Shown piece by piece: positions 24,610 through 31,553 of a DNA stretch of 64,000 nt (position 1 is its first letter; the number at the start of each line of letters is the position of its first letter). The DNA is taken from NCBI GenBank assembly GCA_913052135.1, contig CAJXDY010000007.1, positions 6,549 to 70,548 of the forward strand. The letters run 5' to 3'. Both the position numbers and the translations under genes were made by a program. The DNA is from UBA8106 sp913052135. GTDB taxonomy: Bacteria; Acidobacteriota; Vicinamibacteria; Vicinamibacterales; UBA823. The notes beneath the pieces were generated by a model. That model saw only the letters and a list, made by a program, of their open reading frames with translations. It ran no database searches and was not told the DNA's origin.

Positions 24610-25874
24610 TAGAACGTTTCAGCCTTCAGTTTGAATGTCGCGTCCAATTCCGGGTCGGTTGCTTGGCCCGTGACGCGCCGTGCGACGTAATCACCGAGCA
24701 TGATGCCGTGCTTGTATCCGTGACCTGATCCTCCGCCGACAATCCATACGTTCTCCATGTCGGGATGGTGATCGACGATGAAATGATCGTCGACGCTCGT
24801 TTCGTACTGGCACACGCGAGATTCAAGCAGTGGCTGACCGCGCAGAGCGGGGAACCACTTGTCCAGAAATTCGCGGGCACGCCCGACTTCATTCTCGGTC
24901 ACCAGTCGTTCATCCGTGTCCGGGTCGAACGGAATGCTGTCGTAAACCGTCGCAAATTTCAGGCCGCGTCCCTCGATGCTGGGAAACCCGTACACACCAG
25001 CCATTGAAAAATTCGGACAGTTTGGGTGGGTGAATCGATTGTCATCGGGCGGAACACCATACCAAAATGTCGACCGTCGAGGTGTCACGAGGCGATCTTT
25101 CATGGGATTTGGGAGCACTTTCGGCAACCAGGGACCACATGCGAAAACGAAGTTTTCGGCGGCAATTGTTTGTCCCGTTGACAACGTTATCTCCTGCAAC
25201 TGTCTGCCCGCTTGCCGTCCCGGCTTCGCTTTTGCGAGGATGAACTCGCCACCTTTGCGTTGGAAGTCCTCGGCTACGGCGAAACAGCCTCGCCTTGCCA
25301 TGAGTACGCCGGTACTGGGCAAATAATACCCAAAATCAATACCGTCGAGATTGAACTGGGGATACTGCCGGGCAACCTCATCGTGTTCGATGACTTCGTT
25401 TTCGACTCCGAGCTTAGTGAGCACGGTCTGTGTGGCCCGGAAGGACCGAGACCCCCCTTCCCGGTACAACGAGAGCTGACCAGTCCGGTAGAACAATGGG
25501 AGTCCACCCCACTCTTCCTGCCGCGCTTCCCAGCGCTTAAAGGCTTCAATCACCCACCGCGTATAAATTTCTCGTTCACCATACCCGGCACGAATCTGCC
25601 TGGTTTCACCACCCGAGGCCGCACGGGCGTTTCCTGGTCCGTAAGCATCGATCAACGCGACCGACAAGCCCATCTCACGCAAGTAGAGAGCCGCCCATCC
25701 GCCGAAGGCCCCGGCGCCGATAACGGCGACGTCTACGGTCGATGGGTTGGCGGCTTGACGATGGTTTATTGACTTCATAGGTTCGCTTGCCTCCAGGCGT
25801 TTTCCGGCCAAGGCCATTAAGCTAATGTTTCCACCGCTATATTTCAGAAATCGGCGGCGATTTAATTTGTCCAT
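24609..25874 (-). CDS. Tat-exported sarcosine-oxidase-like FAD oxidoreductase
   Basis: 421 residues from ATG at 25874 (GGAGAG upstream). The N-terminus NRRRFLKYSGGNISLMALAG is a Tat signal. A Rossmann GAGAFGG (53-59) binds FAD. RVCQYETSVDDHFIVDHHP near the C-terminus matches the monomeric sarcosine oxidase region whose Cys carries covalent FAD; Cys355 is at that place. GGGSGHGYKHG follows as in that family. It oxidises a secondary or N-methyl amino acid or a similar amine. The cotranscribed cytochrome c suggests it acts as a periplasmic dehydrogenase rather than an O2-dependent oxidase. The substrate is unknown. Confidence 0.87.
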   Translation of the reverse strand: MDKLNRRRFLKYSGGNISLMALAGKRLEASEPMKSINHRQAANPSTVDVAVIGAGAFGGWAALYLREMGLSVALIDAYGPGNARAASGGETRQIRAGYGEREIYTRWVIEAFKRWEARQEEWGGLPLFYRTGQLSLYREGGSRSFRATQTVLTKLGVENEVIEHDEVARQYPQFNLDGIDFGYYLPSTGVLMARRGCFAVAEDFQRKGGEFILAKAKPGRQAGRQLQEITLSTGQTIAAENFVFACGPWLPKVLPNPMKDRLVTPRRSTFWYGVPPDDNRFTHPNCPNFSMAGVYGFPSIEGRGLKFATVYDSIPFDPDTDERLVTENEVGRAREFLDKWFPALRGQPLLESRVCQYETSVDDHFIVDHHPDMENVWIVGGGSGHGYKHGIMLGDYVARRVTGQATDPELDATFKLKAETF

Positions 25875-25906
25875 GGATTGCTCTCCGTCAGTTGATACTG
25901 CCCACA

Positions 25907-25926
25907 CGTTTCGAAAATTCGAAACG
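25907..25926. promoter_or_regulatory. Perfect 20-base dyad in divergent promoter (candidate operator)
   Basis: CGTTTCGAAAATTCGAAACG has 9-base arms around a central AA. It lies 33 bases upstream of the flavoprotein ATG (minus strand) and about 100 bases upstream of the cupin ATG (plus strand). Its symmetry and position strongly suggest a dimeric repressor or activator site serving the FAD oxidoreductase-cytochrome operon and perhaps the cupin. The binding protein is not identified. Confidence 0.6.
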
Positions 25927-26028
25927 ATTCATAGGGTATCATCAGATCAGCCGAATAAAGTCGGCTACGTAACTTCTATTGAGTTGTCCGTGTCCACACC
26001 CGATCGCACAATTAATGGAGCATGCACC

Positions 26029-26397
26029 ATGTTGACGAAACCGTTTTATTGCCTTGCCGTGGTGGTTGTTGTTGCCACCGTTCTGCTCGTCGGTCAAGAA
26101 TCACAAACCCGTCGGGCTCCGCAATTCGAGAATGAACACGTGAAGGTTTGGAAAAGCATCATTCTTCCAGATCAGCCACTTCGGATGCATCGACATGAGC
26201 ATGCCCGTGCGCTGATCGCCTTGACTGACGCCACCCTCGACATTGTGCAGGATTCAGGGAAGACGGAGACTGTTCATTGGGAAGCCGGCAAGGCGTACTG
26301 GTTGACTCACGACGAACCTGACACCATGCACGCCGATGTGAATAACACTGGCCAACCCATTGAAGTAATCGTTGTGGAACTCAAAAACGATCGGTAG
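26029..26397 (+). CDS. Small exported or membrane-anchored cupin protein
   Basis: 122 residues from ATG at 26029, chosen for GGAG nine bases upstream; an upstream in-frame start at 25825 would cross the divergent promoter. An N-terminal hydrophobic segment (LAVVVVVATVLLVGQ) is a signal peptide or anchor. A single cupin barrel follows: LRMHRHEHARALIALTDATL (metal-type His cluster) and HWEAGKAYWLTHDEPDTMHADVN. Cupins of this size serve as sensors, isomerases or dioxygenase-like proteins; none can be chosen. Divergent from the flavoprotein operon and sharing its dyad. Confidence 0.78.
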   Translation: MLTKPFYCLAVVVVVATVLLVGQESQTRRAPQFENEHVKVWKSIILPDQPLRMHRHEHARALIALTDATLDIVQDSGKTETVHWEAGKAYWLTHDEPDTMHADVNNTGQPIEVIVVELKNDR

Positions 26398-26445
26398 GCC
26401 TCAACATCTCGCGTCAGCAATGTGCTCAACCATTGCGGCTGGCAG

Positions 26446-29025
26446 TCACTGCGGCGCTGTCCGCGGCGGTGCTGGCACTGGGGGCTGGTTTTTTTCGAGG
26501 TTTAATTCCTTGATATCCGGATCCCACTGGAGATCGCCGAGGAGATGTTCGACGAAGTACTCTGCCCGCAACCAGAACCAGTAATCTGCCATCTCTCGAT
26601 AACTATGGCGTTGACCTGGGAACATAAAGAAATCAAAACGTTTGTTCGCCTTAATCAGCGCTTCCGCCATTCTCAAGGTGCCCGCCGGGTGCACGTTGTT
26701 ATCGATGTCACCCGTCGTCAGCAGTAAATGCCCCTGTAGATTCGCTGCAAGATCCGAATTCTTATCGATGTCATACTCGAAACTCACTTCGCCGTCTTCG
26801 TCCATCACTTCCTTGATCCCGTGATGTTTCTCGGACCAAAAGCTGTTGTACACGTCGTTATTGTGATTACCAGACGACGACACCGCTACCTTGAATAAAT
26901 CAGGATAGACGAGCATCGCTGCCGTCGACATAAATCCACCGCCTGAATGACCATAAATGCCGACACGGTCACGGTCGATAAAGTCATGGCGGTCGGCGAG
27001 CTGCTCGATGGCAACCTTCTTGTCAGCAAGTCCATAGTCACGGAGGTTGCCGTACCCATAGTTGTGATACCACTTGGAACGCGCGGGATGGCCACCGCGG
27101 TTTCCGACCGTTACTACCACGAAGCCAAATTGGGCCAGCGCTGTTTCGTAGCGATTCGTCGAAAATGACTTCGAAACTGATTCTGTCTGAGGTCCCGGGT
27201 AGACGAATTCGATAATGGGATACTGTTTCGTCGGGTCGAAGTCGAATGGCTTATACATGACCCCGTACAGGTCCGTGATGCGATCAGCGGCCTTCACGCT
27301 GTAAGGCTCTGGAAACTGATAGCCAGCTGCTAACAACTGGGAAAAATCCGCCTCCTCTAAGTCGAGTATTTTTCTTCCGTTGGCATCAATCACAACCGAA
27401 CTCGGAACCGTGTTGACCCGCGAGTAATTGCCGACGAAAAATCGGTTGGACTCCCCTACCTGAACTCGATGGTCAAAATTACCCGGGTCGAGGAGTTGAA
27501 CGCCACTGCCGTCAAGATTGACTCGATATAGGTGCTGGTAGTAAGGGTCTTCCTGGGGCTCACGGGCATTTGCCATGATGTAAACCACACCCTCGGACTC
27601 ATCGATGCCCACCACTCGTCGAACGGCCCAGGGGCCTTCGGTTAAGCGATTTTGCAACGTGCCATCCGAGTTGTAGCGGTAGAGATGTGCCCAGCCGTCT
27701 CGCTCTGACCACCAGAGCAAGTCGCCTGACTCTAGGCGTTCGAGTGGCTGCGTCTCCACGTATGTGTTCAATTCTTCTTCGAGCAGTACGCGGACTGCAC
27801 CTGTCGTAGTGTCCACAACACAAACCTCGACCCGGTGCCGATCACGGCTTTGACGCCAGAAATGTAACTCGGTTGAAATGTTCGAGAGCCAGAGGTTCTG
27901 GTCGGGTTCATCGCTATCCGGATATTCGAATATCCGAGCGTTCCAGATCCCCAGTTGCTGATCTTTGAATTTTTCGGTATCGACCGTTAGCATCTGCTGG
28001 GTTGCGAAATCGTAGATGCGAAGTTCGCGTTGGGTGATCACTTCTTCTCCAGCCATGTCGTACTTGTAGGTCTCCAGTTCGGGGCGCTTGTTTCCCACGG
28101 AGTGAATGACCCACAAGTCACCGGTCTGACGCTGATCTCGGCGCACGATCGCGAAGCGCTGCGAGTTATGAGCCCAGGAGATGTTGGCGTGTTTACGCTT
28201 TTCGCGGTCTTCTTCTTTCTCTATGTCAGTTTTACCGCGAGCAGTGTCAGCGTAGCTGTAGTGTTCTTCGCCGTCTGTCGAGAGCTGGACTTCTTCCACT
28301 TCAATTTTCTCTTCCGCCTCGTCCGCCTCGTCGCCATCCTTACCGCGTCGCGCATCGAGAATCTGCTGGTAGGCTTCGCTGGTCATCGTGTGAAGGTTAT
28401 GATTGCGGGCAAAGACAACCACCTGGCCGTCAGGGGACACGCTAGCCCACGCAGGGTGATTATCGGGGCCTTCCCAGTCTGCAAGTTGCCGAACACTTCG
28501 AGTTACCACGTCGTATTCGAAGTGAAATACCTGCTTCTTGACGGTTTCCTCTTGATCGGTGTCGCCGTCATCTTCCTCTTGCTGTTCTTCTTCGGTTTGG
28601 TCGATGTCGGTGCGTTCTTCGTCTTGGGACGACTCGACTTCAAACTGGAGTGTGTCCTCATCGATAAACTTGATGCTTCGAATTGGCAAGTGCTTTCCGT
28701 CCCAGGGATCCTTCGTGAGTCGCGTGAGTTCGGCAGCAATACGGTCGTTATCAAATAGCAGTGTCTTGGTGCCTTGCGCCGGGTCCACTAAGTAGAATGA
28801 TTTACCCTCTGAAGTTTCCCACTCGTACCAGAAGCGGTCACTTCCCTTGATCCAATGAGGGTTAGTAGTGGTGCTATAGATGAGCCGGTTCAACTTGTAC
28901 GGCGCGAATCGACTTGCAAGTTGGTAGTTTGCAGTCAGCGCCGCTTGATTTTCCTGGCCGGCGAACGTTACTAAGGGAAGAGTTAGCAAGAGCAGGAAGC
29001 CAATCATCCACGTATCAAGTTTCAT
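26446..29025 (-). CDS. S9 family dipeptidyl peptidase (DPP IV-like), exported
   Basis: 859 residues with a signal peptide (residues 1-22). The N-terminal beta-propeller is followed by an alpha/beta-hydrolase domain with GHSGGGFMS (nucleophile Ser694), GDIDNNVHP (Asp775) and GQRHSY (His807). DPP IV-like S9 enzymes cut dipeptides after Pro or Ala from peptide N-termini; here in the periplasm or outside. The propeller carries two very acidic insertions: an Asp/Glu/Gln-rich run near residues 128-162 and another near 235-275, both unusual for the family. AGAGGA precedes the ATG. Confidence 0.92.
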   Translation of the reverse strand: MKLDTWMIGFLLLLTLPLVTFAGQENQAALTANYQLASRFAPYKLNRLIYSTTTNPHWIKGSDRFWYEWETSEGKSFYLVDPAQGTKTLLFDNDRIAAELTRLTKDPWDGKHLPIRSIKFIDEDTLQFEVESSQDEERTDIDQTEEEQQEEDDGDTDQEETVKKQVFHFEYDVVTRSVRQLADWEGPDNHPAWASVSPDGQVVVFARNHNLHTMTSEAYQQILDARRGKDGDEADEAEEKIEVEEVQLSTDGEEHYSYADTARGKTDIEKEEDREKRKHANISWAHNSQRFAIVRRDQRQTGDLWVIHSVGNKRPELETYKYDMAGEEVITQRELRIYDFATQQMLTVDTEKFKDQQLGIWNARIFEYPDSDEPDQNLWLSNISTELHFWRQSRDRHRVEVCVVDTTTGAVRVLLEEELNTYVETQPLERLESGDLLWWSERDGWAHLYRYNSDGTLQNRLTEGPWAVRRVVGIDESEGVVYIMANAREPQEDPYYQHLYRVNLDGSGVQLLDPGNFDHRVQVGESNRFFVGNYSRVNTVPSSVVIDANGRKILDLEEADFSQLLAAGYQFPEPYSVKAADRITDLYGVMYKPFDFDPTKQYPIIEFVYPGPQTESVSKSFSTNRYETALAQFGFVVVTVGNRGGHPARSKWYHNYGYGNLRDYGLADKKVAIEQLADRHDFIDRDRVGIYGHSGGGFMSTAAMLVYPDLFKVAVSSSGNHNNDVYNSFWSEKHHGIKEVMDEDGEVSFEYDIDKNSDLAANLQGHLLLTTGDIDNNVHPAGTLRMAEALIKANKRFDFFMFPGQRHSYREMADYWFWLRAEYFVEHLLGDLQWDPDIKELNLEKNQPPVPAPPRTAPQ

Positions 29026-29116
29026 GGGGTCCTCTTAAGGTGGTAAATAGTGAAACTGTTCGTCGGACGACTTTCATCCGACACGACATCTGGACCGACA
29101 AGCAGTGCGCCTCTAA

Positions 29117-29132
29117 GTCGGTCGAGACCGAC
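29117..29132. promoter_or_regulatory. Inverted repeat upstream of the S9 peptidase gene
   Basis: GTCGGTC-GA-GACCGAC is a perfect 7-base dyad, 92 bases upstream of the S9 ATG, in the 179-base gap after the outer-membrane protein gene. It could be an operator, or a weak hairpin in the 3' region of the upstream transcript; there is no T-run. Role inferred. Confidence 0.35.
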
Positions 29133-29204
29133 AATGGTAATGGCACACGAAGTGAGTGCGCGATGGAGAAACATGGGCGTCCCAAGTTGTGTGGAATTAT
29201 ACTG

Positions 29205-30494
29205 CTACATTCTTCCACTTGGCTGCATCATGGTCGCATCGCGCATTCTCCCCATTGCTGGGACTGGAAGACGGAGACGTAAGAACACTTTGAACGATGT
29301 TGGACGCGAGCCGTAAATTCCGATTAGTTGCTCAGGAGCTCTGTGAAGTGTCACGTCCGCGCCAACACTGAAATCAAAATTACCAAGTGCCGGTAGGTCT
29401 TGCATTACACCGAACGTCGCAGCCAGAACCGTACTCGGTTCGAGGTGGCCTCCGTGCTGTTGCGTTCCAAGCAGTAGATTGGTTTCCACGTCCACCGCTT
29501 CCACGCGACTGTACACAACATGCGAGGCAACGCGATGGGTTGCCTCTACAAACAACGCGTCAGAGCCGACGTCTGCGTGATCTTTGTCGTTCCGGCCGTA
29601 GGCAGCCGTAACAGCCGTGAATCCAGTTTCCGATTGAGTGTGCCACGCCGCTGAGACCGTGGTCCGACGTACGTTTCCTGGTTCAAGAGCTTCGGGTTTC
29701 GTTAAGAATCCATGGGAGACTTGGACCGACCAGTGAGGATCGGGTTGCCACCAGGCACGTGTCGCCCAGGAGTTGAGCGCGCCGACATCCAAGATGCCCC
29801 AGCGGTGTTCATCCGGCTCGCCGCCGTGAAAGACTGAACCCTCCAGAGCAAACGGACCATGGTCCACACGCATCGCCACGATTCCTTTGACGTAGTGTGT
29901 TGCGTCGAACGTGTGATGTCCCAGTGGCGCAAAGGGATTTTCGACGGCAGACTGCCGATGCATAAAGGCAACTGGACCTAAAGTGGCCTCCCCGACGGGT
30001 CCTCCCGCAACGGTGATTCCGGTTCGGGTCGACAAGGGTCGGTACCAGACGGCTGCCAGCTGCATGACAAAATCGTGGGGATGCTGATGGTCTGTGATGG
30101 GTTGGCCTTTGTAGACTTCACCGGTCTGGAAGAGTTCGCTATAGCCGTTCCCGCGCATGGTCGCGGGCTCCCCGCTGAGCATACCCTTGAGAGTCAAGGT
30201 GCTGTTACCGACGGACCGACTGCCCATACCCATCCACCAATTCTGTGACACGAACTCTGTGGCTCCCCGGGGTGTGGTTTGATGGTTAACCGTGAGAAAG
30301 GCGACGCCATCATGCATAAAATGCCAATTCCCAGATGGATGACTGTCTTCATGTTCGGTTTGATGGGCGTGAGGATCTTCGGGTTGCTGCAGTTCTACAG
30401 GCTTGTCTTGCTGTGCCGTCACGTTAATGGTGAGTAAACAAGCGACGATTGTAGATACGTACATCCTACGTACAAGATTTTCGTTGAGCCACAT
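29205..30494 (-). CDS. His-rich outer-membrane beta-barrel protein (copper-cluster type)
   Basis: 429 residues. The signal peptide runs to VTAQQ (about residue 28), and ATG at 30494 has GAAAGG five bases upstream. The mature N-terminus is His-rich (DPHAHQTEHEDSHPSGNWHF). Later sequence alternates polar and hydrophobic residues with many aromatics (FLTVNHQTTPRG, GILDVGALNSWATRAWW, AAYGRNDKDHADVG), typical of an outer-membrane barrel. The C-terminus is not the classic terminal Phe. Similar proteins are often found near copper or other metal resistance genes, so a role in metal handling is inferred; none is proven. A second His-rich exported protein lies just upstream. Confidence 0.7.
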   Translation of the reverse strand: MWLNENLVRRMYVSTIVACLLTINVTAQQDKPVELQQPEDPHAHQTEHEDSHPSGNWHFMHDGVAFLTVNHQTTPRGATEFVSQNWWMGMGSRSVGNSTLTLKGMLSGEPATMRGNGYSELFQTGEVYKGQPITDHQHPHDFVMQLAAVWYRPLSTRTGITVAGGPVGEATLGPVAFMHRQSAVENPFAPLGHHTFDATHYVKGIVAMRVDHGPFALEGSVFHGGEPDEHRWGILDVGALNSWATRAWWQPDPHWSVQVSHGFLTKPEALEPGNVRRTTVSAAWHTQSETGFTAVTAAYGRNDKDHADVGSDALFVEATHRVASHVVYSRVEAVDVETNLLLGTQQHGGHLEPSTVLAATFGVMQDLPALGNFDFSVGADVTLHRAPEQLIGIYGSRPTSFKVFLRLRLPVPAMGRMRDATMMQPSGRM

Positions 30495-30568
30495 AGCGAC
30501 CTTTCACGTTCTATTAAAAAAGCGAGATTAGCTGTCTGAGTTACGGCAAGACGGACGGGTGCTGCGAC

Positions 30569-30976
30569 CTAGATCAGGAGTGGGACAGCGGGTGGGAACA
30601 CTACCGGCGAGTGCGGGGCGGAGCTTGATGCCAGTAAGGTAGGTGGCTGGACGGCCGAGCTTGTGTCGCCGAACGGAGACTTCAACACCGCGAGGTGTTC
30701 GAGGTTTACAACAGTATTCTTGACTGAGTCGATGGCGTTTGGTGTATCGAGTGCATGTTCACACGTGGCTTCCGCATTGTCGTGGTGCTGGCTGTCGTGC
30801 GACTGCCGCGATTCTTGCTGGTGCGAAGCCCGAGCAACTTTGGAGATTGCGTGAAGATCGTTCGCCCCAGCCTGGAGGGTGGCGGTTCCGCAGGCGATGA
30901 TGCACACGGTCATAAACACGTGGGTACCGGCGATGAATAACACAGGCAACCGTTGGGATGTGTTCGTGAATTTCAT
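30569..30976 (-). CDS. Small exported His/Cys-containing protein, possibly metal-binding
   Basis: 135 residues from ATG at 30976 (a GTG at 30985 is the alternative). An N-terminal hydrophobic segment (LPVLFIAGTHVFMTVCIIACG) is a signal peptide or lipoprotein anchor. The mature part has SHQQESRQSHDSQHHDN followed by a single CEHA, a pattern found in small secreted proteins near copper genes. The Pro-rich C-terminus (SSAPHSPVVFPPAVPLL) is also of that type. It precedes the His-rich barrel by 74 bases on the same strand, so the two are probably one transcript. No enzymatic domain is seen. Confidence 0.55.
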   Translation of the reverse strand: MKFTNTSQRLPVLFIAGTHVFMTVCIIACGTATLQAGANDLHAISKVARASHQQESRQSHDSQHHDNAEATCEHALDTPNAIDSVKNTVVNLEHLAVLKSPFGDTSSAVQPPTLLASSSAPHSPVVFPPAVPLLI

Positions 30977-31153
30977 AGGCAACACAGTGTAACGTCTATT
31001 CCAAAGTCGTGCGAAACAATTAATAGTGCACAGTTTTGCATACTAAAAAGCTTCTATTTGAGAGTGACAAATTGCACACAATTTCACGAACATAAAACGA
31101 ACACATTCCGTTTTATTCGTTAAAGTATTGATATAGCGTGACTTAATTAATTG

Positions 31154-31181
31154 TCAATAATTCAATAAAATGAATTCTTGA
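31154..31181. promoter_or_regulatory. Imperfect inverted repeat in AT-rich region
   Basis: TCAATAATTCA and TGAATTCTTGA are 11-base arms with one mismatch, separated by ATAAAA. TTGACT at 31182-31187 adjoins the right arm and could be a -35 element. Seen directly; an operator role for the receptor gene is inferred. Confidence 0.4.
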
Positions 31182-31219
31182 TTGACTTGAAATACGAAGA
31201 ATATGGTGTGATTCAGAGG

Positions 31220-31239
31220 TTATTCAAAAATTTGAATAA
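31220..31239. promoter_or_regulatory. Perfect 20-base dyad in AT-rich region
   Basis: TTATTCAAAAATTTGAATAA has perfect 9-base arms around AA, the same 9-2-9 architecture as the dyad at 25907-25926 but a different sequence. It is about 315 bases upstream of the Oar-like receptor ATG. A protein-binding site is plausible. In so A+T-rich a region some palindromes are expected by chance, but a perfect 9-base arm pair is not trivial. Confidence 0.45.
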
Positions 31240-31439
31240 ATCGTCAAGAATATTGGTTTTCTGGATTCCTTGAAACCACATAAAGTGAGTATTTCCTAAG
31301 GAATTTGAAAAATCAATGTTGGCTCGGATCTTGCATGTTATGTATATACGTTTCTGGATTTAGTGTGTAGAAGTGTGAACTGGTCGATGATTATGGCTTG
31401 CTTCTGATTAAAAACAGGCCTAAAATCAACCATCTTTCC

Positions 31440-31457
31440 AGAAACAGAGTTGTTTCT
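31440..31457. other. Short stem-loop in the leader region of the receptor gene
   Basis: AGAAACA-GAGT-TGTTTCT forms a 7-base-pair stem with a 4-base loop, about 97 bases before the ATG of the Oar-like receptor. No T-run follows. It may lie in the 5' untranslated leader and affect stability or translation. Confidence 0.3.
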
Positions 31458-31553
31458 TGAAGTGAAGGAATGTTCGTTTTTGTATGTTGAAAAGAAGGTA
31501 CGTATGTTTGTTAATTTGTTAATCATGTTCTTCATAGTAGGAGGGGAACACTT

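Larger units (their letters stand above)
30977..31553. other. AT-rich intergenic region with several inverted repeats
   Basis: 577 bases without a convincing gene, separating the divergent His-rich operon and the Oar-like receptor. It is strikingly A+T-rich: bases 31141-31200 contain 13 G+C of 60 by count. It holds at least three dyads (31154-31181, 31220-31239, 31440-31457) and a TTCCT-A-AGGAA palindrome near 31292. A 65-codon minus-strand frame at 31338-31535 has no ribosome-binding site or recognisable content. The region probably carries the promoter, operators and leader of the receptor gene. Confidence 0.6.

Noticed and set aside
28030..28758. A 242-codon plus-strand open frame opposite the S9 peptidase gene
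   Set aside because: It mirrors the acidic insertions of the S9 protein: repeated GAA/GAG codons read backwards give Phe/Leu-rich pseudo-membrane sequence. No start signal or family match.
31338..31535. A 65-codon minus-strand frame in the AT-rich region
   Set aside because: No ribosome-binding site, a low-complexity composition expected from AT-rich DNA, and no recognisable domain.
30977..31553. CRISPR array or mobile-element remnant in the AT-rich region
   Set aside because: The repeats are individual inverted repeats with different sequences. There is no regularly spaced direct repeat, terminal inverted repeat pair or transposase fragment.
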